Shown here: one piece after another, positions 25,112-37,929 of the stretch
Layout: each line of letters starts with the position of its first letter
Position numbering within the stretch: position 1 is the stretch's first letter
From: Nageia nagi
Taxonomy: Eukaryota > Pinophyta
NCBI GenBank assembly: GCA_050084985.1
Contig: JBITNC010000002.1
Span: 15,810,001-15,874,000, forward strand
Length of the DNA stretch: 64,000 nt
Reading direction: 5' to 3'
The notes under the pieces: model-generated
Told to the model about the DNA's origin: nothing
Database searches by the model: none
What the model saw: only the letters and a program-made list of their open reading frames with translations
Program-made: the position numbers and the translations under genes

Positions 25112-25583
25112 TGAAGAAAGTAACCCTTTCTTAATTAACTTCTAATCTCCCAATATCTCAAGAAGGCACTTTCAATATCAACACAAGAGCATAAAAACTA
25201 AAGCCAATCACATAAATAACACAAGATATAAAGTGGTTCCTCCCTCCTTAGGAGTACATCCACTAACTAAGATCTTATTTTCAAAGACCTCTTTTACAAA
25301 ATCTCTTCTCTCTCACATACTCTAAACCTATAGCAAAGCTTGCATTACAATTGTGTAACTAGAGAAGGGAAGGGTTCTTATCTTTATATAAGAAGAAACC
25401 CACTCTATAATTAATCCCTTTTCTATTTTTAATCTTTTACCTATTTTTAAACTCATACCTATTTTTAATCTTTCTCCTATTTTAATTCCCTTAATACTTT
25501 AAGGTATCTAATGATACTTTAAGTATTAAATGAATTTACATTAAGGATAAATATTAAACAATATTACATTACAAATTCTAACA
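25112..25583 (-). repeat. Element C right LTR (5' LTR)
   Basis: On the minus strand it starts TGTTAGAATTTG and ends TTCA. It is a near match of 17754-18196 with an extra segment (CCTCCCTCCTTAGG region) around 25230-25270. The intact terminal dinucleotides TG/CA define the true LTR ends. Confidence 0.93.
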
Positions 25584-26483
25584 CAAATTAGATTTGTAAC
25601 ATAACACAAATATAGCTCCAAAAGTGCTCAATTCACATAGATTCCCATGCATAATGAAGATAGAAGCATACAAAAATATATAGTAACATGCATTCATATT
25701 TAAGATGCAATATGAGAGCCAATATTATCAATAATGAACCAAGAATAAGTATAGGGTTATAACAAGCTTGTAACAAGTTCTAGGAAAAATCCCAAGACTT
25801 AAGAATACTCAAACTAAACTCCTTAAGGTTGGTGCATATCCCAAGAAGGCTCCTAAGCTAGGAAAAAATCTCAAGATATCTCCCAATGGTTAGCGTAAGC
25901 TTCCAAGTGGTAAGTATGATAGGTGCAAGCTCTTCAAGAGATGTATAAGTTTAGATGAACTACTTATAGGCTATGGAGTAGCCCTAAGCCCTATAAGGTA
26001 GAGAAGGGAAGCATCCTTCAACTCTAAATGATCCAAGATTGAATACAAAAGAAATATCTTCAAGTGATGCTTTAATCTTCCTTATATAGGTGATTATACC
26101 TTGAAAATATCAATAATTATGATCTTGGTTGACCTTAAAATAAAATTTCTTTCTTCTAGCTGATTTTCCCTGATCAATTCTAGTGCTTATGATCTTGAAG
26201 ATTAGCTCAGCTGGAGAAATTAAAAACACAATATATCCCTCATTTATTCATGAAACAATGTCATGTAACCTTTCAAAATGATTGGTAAAAGATTCTCCAT
26301 CTATTTCAAAATATAAATTACTAATCCCAAACATGTGATGAAATTTATGCTTTCTACATGGTTTCTCAAAGTTAGGGACATTACATAATTTTAGAAATAA
26401 AGCACTCCTAATCTAAGTGCTAAATATCATAATGAATAGGCATGAGGTATGATGTCTAAATGCCCTAAATTAGGGATATTAGA
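25584..26483 (-). repeat. Element B right LTR, continuation after C
   Basis: Resumes with CAAATTAGATTTGTAACATAAC, continuing exactly where the left piece stopped at 17753. It contains ATATAGCTCCAAAAGTGCTC and other blocks shared with 12770-13585. It ends TTAGA where the left LTR ends TTACA. Confidence 0.88.
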
Positions 26484-27508
26484 AAGAATACATCCTATCT
26501 TGTACTTGGCAAACCAAGGAGATATTTGACATCTTAAGGCATTGGAAGACTCCCACACTTGGATGTTGGGCTCATGAAGAGGTTTGGACCATTCTATGAT
26601 TATTTGGGTATCCTTAGATATCCAAATATCATCCTTAGAGGCTTTATAGCATGTGGTGTGGATACTTAGGTGCATGCCAATACCCAATAACCCAATGTTG
26701 GAATTCTAGGCCCATGGATAAGATAACACTCATCTCAAGGACTCCTAGATGATCAAAGGTGTTTGATTATTATTATGATTTTTTCTTCTTGGTTAGGGCA
26801 TTTCTCTTTCATATTACACTTCTTAAGAGTGAGGGACTTATAGCAAGGTGCAGTACAAGACTTACATGGCACACACTTGTGGGTTGGTCCAACCTAAGTT
26901 TATAGCTAGCTATCTAAGAAGTATTGGTATTACCCTCATATTAGAAGAATGCTACTAGTGGATCTTAGATATTCCACCATAGCTATTGGAGGAGGAATCC
27001 TTGGTGCAATACTTGCCATACTATATATTTGAGCCCTAGAGTATCAGTGTTCATCACTTGAGAATTGTAATTGATATCTCCATTTCATTATCAATAAGCA
27101 AGTACATTGTTCTTTCTTTTAATTACTATTTGTGCATGCTATTACTGTGTTGTATATTCCTTAGCATAATTTAGTAATTTATCGAGTGTTTTGTATCACC
27201 AATTTGGAAATTGGATTTGTTGATGATATTTGTATGTTTAATGTAATATTATTTCTCACTTTTTGAATGTTTGACATAATTAATTAGTGAGGGTTTGATA
27301 TTACATATTTTCACTCGATAAAAATACATTGGGCATTTTATGCATTATTGAGGTGATTATTCTATTAGAAGTGTGATGTGTGATCCTAGGGAGCATTTTG
27401 CACTAGATATGAGGCTTGATATGTGGATGTCCCTCTCCTAGGTACAATTGTACTATTTGCATCTCTAGTTTGTGTAGTATTTAGAGTGAGACTAACAAGG
27501 CCTTATCA
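26484..27508 (+). repeat. Element A left LTR, continuation after B
   Basis: Matches 30744-31801: AAGACTCCCA(C/T)ACTTGGATG, ATGTTGGGCTCAT, TTTGTGCATGCTATTA, and a terminal CT(T/C)ATCA. The first five bases are the right copy of B's target duplication. Confidence 0.9.
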
Positions 27509-30354
27509 AAGTGGTATCAGATTCAATATCTTACTATCCTATTAGGTAAGATCTTGAATACAATATTATTTAGAGCTGATCCTAATGGAGTTTGGTAGAG
27601 TAATATCTTATCATCTTGTTGGAAGATCTTGAAGACTAAAGAATTTTTGGAGGAGCTAAGTCTTATCATCCTACTGAAATACTTTAGCATTATAGTGGTA
27701 TTCTTTCATAATGAAAATATCAAGAAATATCACAATGGTTTCAAGAATAATCTAAATATTACATCATAGTGATATCAAGAGATCATTTCATCATTCAGAT
27801 CTAATTAAGAGTTCAATTTTCAACATCAAATTTTGATTTTTGGCCTCTTAGTAGGCAACATTGAGGTTTGAGGCTTCAAATTCCATTCATGGGCCTCCTA
27901 GTAGAAAAATTTAGAGTTTAGGGTATCAAAATTATGGTTTTGATGATCTGGAAGATAAATGTTAGGGTCTAAGTACTAGATCTCACCCTTGGAGCTGGAC
28001 ATTTATCTTGTCTTAATCATATTACATGATTTCAATACTTTCAGGAGATGAAGAAGTTAATTTGTATCATAGTGGTACTTTGGAGCTAAAGGAGATCTAG
28101 GATTAATTAATTTTTTCCAAGGCCCTAAGCAAGATTAATTTGGAGAGGAGTTTACTTTGGATATATGAAATTCTGAGAAATTAAAGATTAAAAATTAAGA
28201 CTACTAGAGAAATATATTGAAGAATTTTTAAAGATTTTGGAAAAATTGAAGCCATCAACTGACTTGTTGCATCCATGAAAACTCACTTTTGGCTTGAGAT
28301 TTTATTTGTGATCCCCTAAAGGAAAATGTGGGATCTTTAGCATCCAAATTGCTAATCATGGGCATATAAGTCCAAACATAGAAGTTTCTTGCACCAAATC
28401 ATAGTATCGAGGTATGGAAGGTTGGACATGGGTCCCTGATACTAATTCAAACCATTTCATCATCAAAGCTTGCACGTAGATCAAGCTTGTTTCACTTTAT
28501 GAGGCTCTATTTTCCAAGTTTGATAAAATTTTGAAATTTTAAAATTTAGTTTCTACAATTTGATTTTTTATTTACAAGAAGGGAAAAATAAAGAGAAAAA
28601 AGGAAAATTTTATTTTCATTATTTACAATTAAAAATAAAATTTAATTTGATAAGTAAATTAAATTAGGAGGAAAAGGTGAAAATTAATTTTAATTTAATT
28701 TGATAAGCAAATTAAATTAGGAGAAATAAGGTGTATTTATTTAATAGTGTTCAAGAAATTTAAATTTTGGTGGGAAATTAAGATGCAAATGTAAAAAGAA
28801 AATTTAAATAATTTTGAGATGTTATAAAGCCATATGTTGAGGTAGTAGGTAAGGACAAAATTTTTGAAAGCTAAAATTTGAAATTAGAGAGCTAGAGATA
28901 GTCATTTGGTAATAAGAGAGCTTGGAGACCTTTGTGGTACTTTTAGGGAGTTCATTTGGCACCTAGGTGATTGGGAAGCATCCATTGACCACCTGAGGGA
29001 TAAGTAATCATTAGGAGACACTTCATTGGATCTTGGAAGCTAAATTCCAATCTTGAAGAAGTTCATTGGGTTTGTGATTGCTCTTCCTCACCATCTCACC
29101 CTCTAGGAATAGTTTGTCCACCTTAGGGAGCTTGATTCAAAATTTCTTAGGGAAATTCTCAAACATAAGCATATTGAGGAGGAAATACATTTAGAATACC
29201 ATGGCATCTTTAGGAATGAATAGGGATGAAGCATATCTTTGAAGGATCCTAAGAAAGTACTGAGTTTATTATTGCAAGGAACCATGGAGATCAATCGCCA
29301 TGTGAAGGCCAAGAATTGACTATTGAAAGGGCATCAATGGTAAGAATCAATCACAAGGGTAATATCCACTAAGAGGAATACACATGTGGGTAGAATAAGG
29401 AAAACATAATTAGTCATGGGTAAACATCCACTATACTACCTCACTTATAATATCCTTGAGCAAATTGTTCTAAGTATATTCGACTCTTCCACAACATATT
29501 AAGGAAGCACTAAGTTTTTGAGATTTTATAAGGATAGGAAGATGAGAATCATGTGCCATATAAGATAATATATCAAAATTCTTAAAGGAAACAAGTGAAG
29601 AGGCAAATAGTGACAAAAATTAGACCTTTTTCAATACCATCTAGATGCAGAGAAGATGATACTCTTAAGACACATAGTGGGATAAGAATCTAAGCTCAAA
29701 GAATACCTTAAAGTTACTACGATAACTATAAGGAGAATTGGGTACCCTATCAATCCAATAATCCCAACCAAGGAAAAATTAGCATTACCCAAGGGTTTGT
29801 AGCAAGGAATAACCTTCCAACCAAGTTCATGGAAGAAATATGTGTCACCAATGCTAATCGATACTACACATTGTGCAAATGAACAATGAGACTTTGGATC
29901 AATATGCATAACTACATTCTTAAGGATGAATTTTATGTCTTTTCTCAAGATAGTTTGCAGTAAGCATTGCTTGGAGTATAATGTATGTATCCCTTGGAAG
30001 TTATATAGAGGAATGTCCAAAGCATGAAGATAAGTTTTTCATCCAAAGGATAAAGGGTCACCATCAAGGGAATAAGGGATAGTTATGGCAAATATTTGAT
30101 ATTAGTGCATAAGAATTCAATCATTGATGCCATGGTTACCATCAAAAGAGCTACATTTGACTAACCTCTTATATATAACTTGACTAAAATAAAGAGGAAT
30201 GTGGTATTTGATCAAAAGAACTAGTCAGAGTTTGTTAATTCTAGTTTCTCCATGACACATGATTGTGAGGAAGAAGAGAAGGATCAAGAAGACTTTGTTG
30301 CAGCTAAAGTTATTCTGAATTGCTTAGGGACAAGCAATTTAGGAAGGACAAAAT
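27509..30354 (+). other. Element A internal region
   Basis: It opens with a primer site for initiator Met tRNA (TGGTATCAGATT, 27512-27523) and closes with the purine tract AGGAAGGACAAAA (30341-30353) against the right LTR. Only short frames on either strand are seen, up to about 130 residues on the minus strand at 30020-29631, with no recognised gag or pol motif. A 53-base step direct repeat lies at 28641 and 28694 (TTTAATTTGATAAG(T/C)AAATT). A short acidic tail (HDCEEEEKDQEDF) reads on the + strand near 30261-30300, ahead of the purine tract. Confidence 0.6.
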
Positions 30355-31801
30355 TGTAATGTCCCCATTTTTATGGTGTTTTACCCATTTTTTCACTGTA
30401 AAATGGGAACATTTAGTTAGAAATATTTTTATTTAATTTTAGTAATTTAATAGATATTTGGTTTTCACTTGGAGATTAGTTAATTTCTCTGATTATGGGA
30501 TATTGGGTCTATTTTAGCATGTTAGATGTTATTTTATATTTAATTATGCCAATAATGATGTATTAGTGATACTAAGAATAATTATTAATTGTAAATGCAA
30601 TATTAGTTACCTGATTTGGGGCATTGCATATTAAGAGCCTTGATGAATGTAAATTAGTATTTAATAGGCCTCTCTTGAATTAATTACTTCCCTTTCGAGA
30701 TAGACCATGAACCAAGGTGATTTCACCTATCTCAAGGTACCAAGAAGATATCCTAGCTTGGACATGGTAAACTAAGAAGATATTTAGCATCCCAAGGCAT
30801 CGAAAGACTCCCATACTTGGATGTTGGGCTCATAAGGAGGTTTGGACTATTTAATGAGTATTTGGTCATCTCATACACCCATGTATCTCCCTTGAAGGCT
30901 TTCTATCATATGGCATAGATACTTAGGTACATGGAAATCCCCAACAACCCAATGTTAGGTACATGATGACACTCATCCCAAGGCACCTCATCTTGTACAT
31001 TGGTTATGTGAGCATATAGATCACCCTTGTACACTATTATATCAATCTCAATACATGATTAGAAGATAAGCTACTTATCCTATTTAAGGAGGAATCCTAG
31101 AAGATCAAAGGTATTCGATTATTATTATAATTTTTTCTTCTTGGTTAGGGTGTTTTTCTTCCAGATTCCACTTCTTGAAAGTGAGGTATCTATAGCAGGG
31201 TATAGTAAAGGACTTATGTGGGCACATATTTGGGGGTTGGCACAACCCAAGTTTACAACTAGCTATCCAAGGGGTGTTGGTATTATCCTCATATTAGAAG
31301 AATATTACTAGTGGATCTCTGAGACTCCACCACAGCTGCTGGAGGAGAAAGCCCTGGTGCAAGCCTTGCCACACTATGGATATGAACCTTGGAGCATTAG
31401 TCTTCATCACTTGAGCATTGTAATTGAGATCTCCATTTCATTATCAATAAGAAATTACATTATTCGCTCTTGAAATTACTATTTGTGCATGCTATTATTG
31501 TGTTTTATCCTTGGCATAATTTAGTAATTTATCAAGTGTTTGGTATCACCATTCTGGATGTTGGCTTTGTGGATGATATTTGCATGTTTAATATAATATT
31601 ATTACTTTATGCTTGAACGTTTGATATAATATTATTATTATTGAGGTGATTATGCCATTAGAAGTGTGATGTGGGCTCCTGAGAAGAATTTCGTACTAGA
31701 TCTGAGGCTTGGTATGTGGATGTCCCTCTCCTAGGGAAAATTGGGCTATTTGCATCTCTAGTTTACACAACATTCAGAGTGAGCCTAACTAAGGCTCATC
31801 A
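30355..31801 (+). repeat. Element A right LTR (uninterrupted)
   Basis: 1447 bases, starting TGTAATGTCCCC and ending CTCATCA. Its uninterrupted sequence across the B insertion point (GGTACCAAGAAGATATCC) is the evidence for reconstructing B's target site. Confidence 0.9.
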
Positions 31802-33921
31802 TATGATGATTGTTTATTATTTCTTCGAGGTCCACGGTGGTGTCGACTAGAGGAAATGTTGTATAGAGTTTGGCTTTACTTTTAACATTTCAAAAATCCT
31901 CCATAAGATTGCACGAGTCTTTCCCATCCTATGAAATCATGGATTCCCCATTGGCTAACCTTCATAGATTTTGAAATAATTTTACAGAGATGTCCCATCC
32001 ATCTGCTTTGCATTGGATAATATATCTCCTTCGCAAACCATCCTCTTACACCACCACCGTTAATGTATTTTACATCATAGACACCTTTGCTCTGTTTCTA
32101 TGGGTCAGAAAACTATGATAAAATCTTGCACCTTTCGAAGCAATCTCTCCACCATATCAACACCTCCCTACAATACATATCTCGCTCTCTTCCTATTTTA
32201 CAGTCAGTGTAGTCCCTGAATCTAGATTGGATGATGCACCTCGTCATTCCTTTCTGTCGACTATTTAAACGTATTCATTTTGTGCATCTCTTGCGATCAT
32301 TGCAATCCCTCCAACTATGGCTTCTATGTGGACCTTTTCAACATATTTTTTTGTGCACATCCTACGAGTATATGGTAATCCCAATATTTCCAAACCTCAT
32401 CCATTGGTCTGGACCAAAAATTGTTCTTTGGTTCCCCATATTCTTCTCCTAGAGCTTATACCTGTCAGTCGTTTTTAGCATCCAGCTAACTATAGTGGTA
32501 GTGGTAGTTCTCACATGCTACCATTCTTCTTTCTGTTAACCCAAATCTTGCATGTAGGTGGCCAACTCATCTCCCACAACTCTACATTGTATTCAGGCGA
32601 AAAGATCTCTCATTATGAATTCTCCAAAAATAGAGTATTCTCTTTAATTTAAATAACACTTCGATAATATTTTAATATTTAATGTCTATAATTCTCAAAA
32701 TATGATTTAAATATTAAGATCTTCAATATTAATATTAAGATCTCTATTTAATTAGCAGGAATTATTAGTAACTATTAAGTTTCTTCCAAATATAACAATA
32801 TTTAGAAGAGATAATTAAAATACTATATTTTTAGGTAAACATAATATCTTATGAGAACATTTGAACTATCAATTTTACACTTAGCCTCATAAATCTTGAG
32901 AGATCATCCTCTTCTTACCATTTATTTAGGGTATCTAAAAGGGCTTCAAAAATTGGTCCATGACATACTTCCTTGCTAAGATTAAACACAATCCGCTGTG
33001 TTGTGACTAGCAAGAGAAAACAAAATAAATCTCATTCATTAAAACATAAATTCCATTTTCAAAAGTGCTTATACCTTATTAATATCATTCCAAAAAGGTA
33101 ATCTTTAAGCATATTTCCAACTTTCAAGTTTTTCATAAAGAAGAGATCACAAATTTTGTATGTAAAAGTTAGTTCTTGATCTTTATAACTTGATCATTCA
33201 AATCCAAAATGGTTGTGGGTATGTTGCAACTATAGTACTTCTATAAAATAAAAAAGAAAAAAAACAAAATTCATAAAACAGTAGAAACATAAGAAAAAAT
33301 ATTAGTCATCCATTCTAGTAAAGATCTACTTCATATCTTCTATTATCAAAGTTCTATTCTCTTTCTTACATATACATATAAGCTTATGCTTGTCTAAAAG
33401 ATTCTAAAATCTAAAAATACAGTATTAAAAATACTTAGTGATAGCTTTCCACTCAGAGTTACATTCTTCATATTACAAATTTAGAATAATTCATTTTTTA
33501 TAATATATTATACTTTATATTTAAAAGAAAAATTTACTAAAATACTCATATAATTTATTGCAATTACAAAAATACTCCTACTTTTTCTAAAATTATAAAA
33601 TACCCCTACAATACTTAGAAATTTTTAATATAAACTTGCCTTAATGTATGCTTTTAAGAAATTATTTATTTACTTCAAGCTTGACATAGAGCATAGAATC
33701 GCCTTCTGGGTTATTGATCATGATTTTAGGCGGCTTAATCTGCAGATTCATTAGTAATGAACTAGAATTTAGATAGAGGGACAGGCTTTTGAGATAATTC
33801 ACAGATAGTTCAGTAGCTAGATAACATCATTTAAGATCTTTGAAGGCAGAAGAGATTAAACTAGAAATTGCAGGAGAAAATTTCTCACTGGCTAGTGGAA
33901 TATCTTACTTTCGGTTTTGAA
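31802..33921. other. Non-coding sequence right of the nest
   Basis: No gene or element could be supported. Bases 31802-32640 are less AT-rich than the rest and may belong to an older, unidentified element. From 32640 onward the sequence is AT-rich with no repeat pair recognised. Confidence 0.4.
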
Positions 33922-36640
33922 TCATGTTGTTTGTGCCTTAGCTGGGCACATCGTGAGGATCACTATGAATAGTAAAATAACCCCCCACGTTTGCATTGTG
34001 GATTGGAATGCCTTCCATGCGTTCATTTTGACCAAACGACCTAGCAACAACATGATTAAATGAACCAGTAGAATGATGGATGCACAATATGCAGCAAAAA
34101 GTGCTACTTCGAAGTAGTTGTTCATGTGGTTAAGAGATTGTAAAATTAATTGCAACTATTTATTATTCAACGCTTTGAAAATGTTGATCATATTCTCTTG
34201 AAGACGTTCTTGCAGCTGAATGGTTGTATTTTCCACCATTTTGAACCTCTCGTCCACAAGATGTTGAAAACAAGTGGTAACATGGATGACTGTATCAAGT
34301 TCTGCTTCATTTATATTTTCGCCATTCCAGATGAACGTGTAATATTCTTTAGTGACTCGTGCATAAGGAGAAACTAAGACAACTAGCAATTTTCGCTGAA
34401 TGAACATCATCCCCAAGAGCAAGGCTAATGCATTTATGAATATTGTTACTTTTACTACAACATTTCCCTATGTACGTCAGCAGTAGAAGGAAGAGTTGCA
34501 TGTCCATCTATAGGATGTTAAAGAAGAAGATGATCAAGATTCAATCTTTGTGGCTATCGTGATGATAACAAAAAATTAAAGTTTATATATAAAATTTTTG
34601 GATGATCGGAATATTTTCATAATTTTGAAAACAAAAAGTAATTTTTTGAAAATATGATGAATTATAGAGGTATTTGGGTAATTTTCCCTATTTAAAATTA
34701 CTTGTAAATATGTGGAAAACTAAAATATTGCAGCAACTATTATCTGTAACAGTTGGAGTCTGTCACCTGTGCCAGTGTGTAAGAGATTTCTCAGGTTATG
34801 AGAGGACCTTCTATTGCATGTTTGTTTTTCTAGTCAAAATGGCAGTTCTGAACGCATGATAAGATTCCGTCTAAAAACTGTTCATTCTAATTGACATATT
34901 TTTCATAAATTAAGTATTCAAGTTACTGTAACTTTCAACGTGCTCAATCTTACGCTTGCTTATATCTGACTTTCTAGATGGTAGACCTGTACATGTTGTA
35001 GATAAAATAATTTCGTTTGAGAATTGTTTGTACTAAAGCCAACAGCAACATTGTCTGAATCTTCTTTTACAACTTCTCTATTACATTTTTCAATTGAGAG
35101 CCAACAATCTATGAAATGTGGAATAGGAAAAATGGAATTATCTTTTCCTGGAGCTATACTCCACAGCTTGAGACACAGAATTCACAGCCAAACATTGAAC
35201 ATCTGTTGATATATAACATTGATTGAAATTTAGGTTTAATGAACGTAAACCATTTTTTTGTGACAGGCAAACAATAACCTGAATCTTCTGGTTATTAGAG
35301 ATAAAAAGAGACATACTTAGAATGATAGGCCTGCATAAATTAGGGTTTTCTTATATGAGCAAAAAACCGTTGAAATACTCTCTATGATAATATTTCTTAG
35401 CATGTCTTTGTAATAACACAACATGAATCAAATCTTATAAGGCCGATCATAATCACAACTTATGCTATAAGAAAGCTAACTCTCCAAAGGATTGACGGCC
35501 GCAAAGATATAACTTAGATAACCGTCCCTTTTTATATATACTGATAAGATAATCGGAGTAAAGAAAGTTGGTTAGTTTTTGCATTAACCAAATTGTCAAG
35601 CCAATATTTACATGACCATAATTCATTGTGAGTAACGGAACTACATAAAAATCACTTAAATAATTACAATCAAGTACATACAGGAGCAAGAAGGCATTGG
35701 CTTTAGTCCTTTGTACTAGAGGCGGTTAAATGTGGGAACATCACAAACCTGTAAATATAAATATCATTTCAAAATGACACAAGTACTTAAATTCTCTAAC
35801 ATAAGTAATAGTCTGTGAAATCCATAGAAAAGAACCATCTCAATCAAAATACAAAGTGCTAGCAGTGAAATCCATCTTAAATCACAATACCGATACTTCT
35901 AATGCGATACATGATTGGCATAATGTGCATACATATATAAAATTACAGGGTTTTGCTGTCTAACAAATGTAAAACCTTCTAAACTGATAAGAAGAGTAAA
36001 CAGAAAATTAAGTTTAAAATTGAGAGAAAGGCTTGGGCCTTCCTATGCCGATATATGTTGACTTGCCCTTATGTTCCCTTCTTTGTGATTTTGATCGTAT
36101 AAGAGGAGATCACAGCCATGGGAACTTTCATTCATGCTCCCCTTATCCGGGCATTAAATCACCGTACCAACTTGTGATTCCATCCTCTTTAACATCTCCA
36201 TGGATAACATAAGCCATACACCTGACCAATGCCAGCTGCATATCTGGAGACTTATAAGCTATAAGAGAGGGGAGGTTGTTTCCCATTTTTTTGTATCAGA
36301 CATTAATGGTATACAAATCTGTACAGGTTGCCCTACCATATATAGAAAGTATAGAGACTGAGGCCCAGTTGATGATTATAAAAACTAATATGGTGGCATG
36401 AACAAAGGTGGAATAAAGCAAACAGTAGCTTGGCTAGATGCACCTACCGTGAATATATTCAATATGTTCACGAAAGTGTTTTTTATCTGAAGTTGGCTTT
36501 CCTTAGGTCATAAATCATTAAAAGAGGAATCTGAATTGATCTGAGTGGTCATTGTCTGTGAATTACTTTGGTTTCTTCTTTAAATCTTGGCAAATCTACT
36601 TTATAGAAATGGGATCTCCAACAACATCGATAATTTTCCC
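33922..36640 (-). pseudogene. Unrecognised, broken multi-exon coding region with membrane segments
   Basis: Several protein-like frames occur in order on the minus strand in less AT-rich sequence. (1) About 36640-36510 gives VDLPRFKEETKVIHRQ, then a stop. (2) 36318-36150, after an acceptor CAG, gives SDTKK, then one frameshift, then NLPSLIAYKSPDMQLALV, CMAYVIHGDVKED and SWYGDLMPG. (3) About 35190-34990 gives VQCLAVNSVSQAVEYSSRK, then in another frame IAPGKDN and IDCWLSIEKCNREVVKEDSD. (4) 34467-33922, after an acceptor TAG, has a hydrophobic stretch (VTIFINALALLLGMMFI), a charged middle with a Gln/Glu-rich possible coiled coil, one in-frame TAG at 34156-34158, then two more hydrophobic segments (about ALFAAYCASIILLVHLIMLL and WGVILLFIVILTM) and a stop at 33922-33924. 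The whole suggests a multi-pass membrane protein now inactive. I do not recognise the family. Exon borders other than those named are uncertain, and pieces could come from more than one gene. Confidence 0.45.
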
Positions 36641-37929
36641 TTTAGGGTTTGTTTAGTGGAATTCAGATAGTCTTTTCACGATTGACCTTTACTTTTGTAA
36701 CTCTGCAATGACCCTGATGTTTTCAAAGTACAAGCTCCGAAACATAAATCAGATTTACGTAACAAAACGAAATGCAGCCCTGCACGACCAAGTACTAGAA
36801 AATAATAGAACATGAATATAAACGAAAATCTCATCTATAATAATAGGGTAATTAACTCCAGCGCTTGCGTAAATAGATGGTAAGCATTATTTTGAAAAAA
36901 CATTTAGATTAATGTTACAGTAAAGAGAAATTATTTAATTATCTTAATTATATATCTAAAAAAGTATATATCTTAAATATCTTTGGTTGAGTTATGATGT
37001 GTTGGTCTTGCTGAGATCTCTGATCTGTGTTCAGTGATTCATTTCTATAGACTAGTCGGTCTCCATAAGATTTTAATATAATTTATCTTTACCTTTATAA
37101 ATTATACAAACATAATTAAATAAAAATATAAAAATTTATAAATACAGTTGCATTATATATCACATAAGAATAATATTTATAAACAAAAATTATATAACAA
37201 AAATTAAATGTGAAATAATAATTAAATATGAAAAAAAAATTGTAGATTAATTTCAACCATCGGAATATTGTTAAATTTATGCACAAATGATGAATAAGCT
37301 TTGTACTTCCCTTTGTTTATCATTATCATTGTAGAACGTCTCTTAACATTAATTATAATGTATTAAATTAAAATATAGTAAATATTATTTTTTTAATGAA
37401 AACAATTTACAATAAAAATGTATAATACTTTACAATAAAAAAGTATGGGTTTATAAGGTACAATCATATATGTGTTCTTCAAAGTAACCCATATATTAGG
37501 TGAGGAATTATAAAAGAAAATAATAACCATATTTCCAACATTATGGGAATCACCTAGGAAATAACATGTTGGGAGGGGTAAACAGAGGTTCGTCATCATC
37601 TTCATTGGGTTTCCATAGGTAGGGCCACTATCAATATGATAGGGAAGTACCTATTTAGTCTTTTCCATCCCTTCTCCTTGAGAATCAACCCATCTAATGA
37701 TGGACCTTTGCTCTTTAGAGTGTGTATCCTCTCTACTAGTATGATGAGCCACACCAAGTCGAAGGGAATTTCAAGATAAAGTGATACATAGTGGTTATGA
37801 GCACGGGTGGATCGACGATTTGGAATGATCACATGGATTGCACGACATCTTTATGGGCTTTTCAAAATGGGTATAAGATATTAGAGATACCGAAGTTCTT
37901 GAGGTGGTTATATAAAGGTAACCCTAAGA
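36641..37929. other. AT-rich intergenic sequence
   Basis: No supported gene. Two minus-strand frames at 37832-37602 and 37605-37393 overlap by a few bases and encode unrecognised, partly hydrophobic peptides. They are not supported by any motif. Confidence 0.4.

Larger units (their letters stand above)
17754..25583 (-). mobile_element. LTR retrotransposon C, Ty1/copia, nested in the right LTR of B
   Basis: Total 7830 bases. LTRs are 17754-18196 and 25112-25583. The minus-strand primer site adjoins the right copy and the purine tract adjoins the left copy, so C runs on the minus strand. Target duplication: TAAAT (17749-17753) against CAAAT (25584-25588). The undisturbed left LTR of B has CAAAT at the same site, so the right copy is original. 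Gag-pol remnants run 22573 to 19225 in copia order (gag, protease, integrase, RT, RNase H) but are broken by many stops and frameshifts, and most of the integrase core is missing. An unusually long leader of about 2.5 kb between the primer site and gag contains a GC-rich minisatellite. C is the youngest level of the nest. Confidence 0.9.
12566..26483 (-). mobile_element. LTR retrotransposon B, Ty3/gypsy, nested in the left LTR of A
   Basis: The left LTR is 12566-13585. The right LTR is 17569-17753 plus 25589-26483, split by element C. On the minus strand the right copy is the 5' LTR: the primer site for initiator Met tRNA lies next to it, and the purine tract lies next to the left copy. Target duplication: AATAA at 12561-12565 against AAGAA at 26484-26488. 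The intact right LTR of A reads AAGAA at the same place, so the left copy has one mutation. The internal part is 3983 bases and holds gag, a protease-like piece and a C-terminal integrase/chromodomain-like piece, but no RT or RNase H, so a large internal deletion is likely. Confidence 0.88.
12162..31801 (+). mobile_element. LTR retrotransposon A (outermost of three nested elements), no gag-pol recognised
   Basis: The left LTR starts TGTAATGTTCCC at 12162, is broken at 12565 by element B, resumes at about 26489 and ends ATCA at 27508. The right LTR is 30355-31801 (1447 bases). The broken left copy adds up to about the same length once the insertion is removed. A primer site for initiator Met tRNA follows the left LTR and a purine tract precedes the right LTR, so the element runs on the + strand. 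The internal region of about 2.85 kb shows only broken frames and no RT, integrase or gag motif, so it is probably a non-autonomous element of the LARD kind. TGATG precedes the left LTR (12157-12161) and recurs at 31804-31808, two bases past the apparent right end, a possible target duplication. Confidence 0.85.

Noticed and set aside
37393-37832. Two adjoining minus-strand frames as a small gene
   Set aside because: They are in different frames, have no recognised motif and no splice or promoter context.
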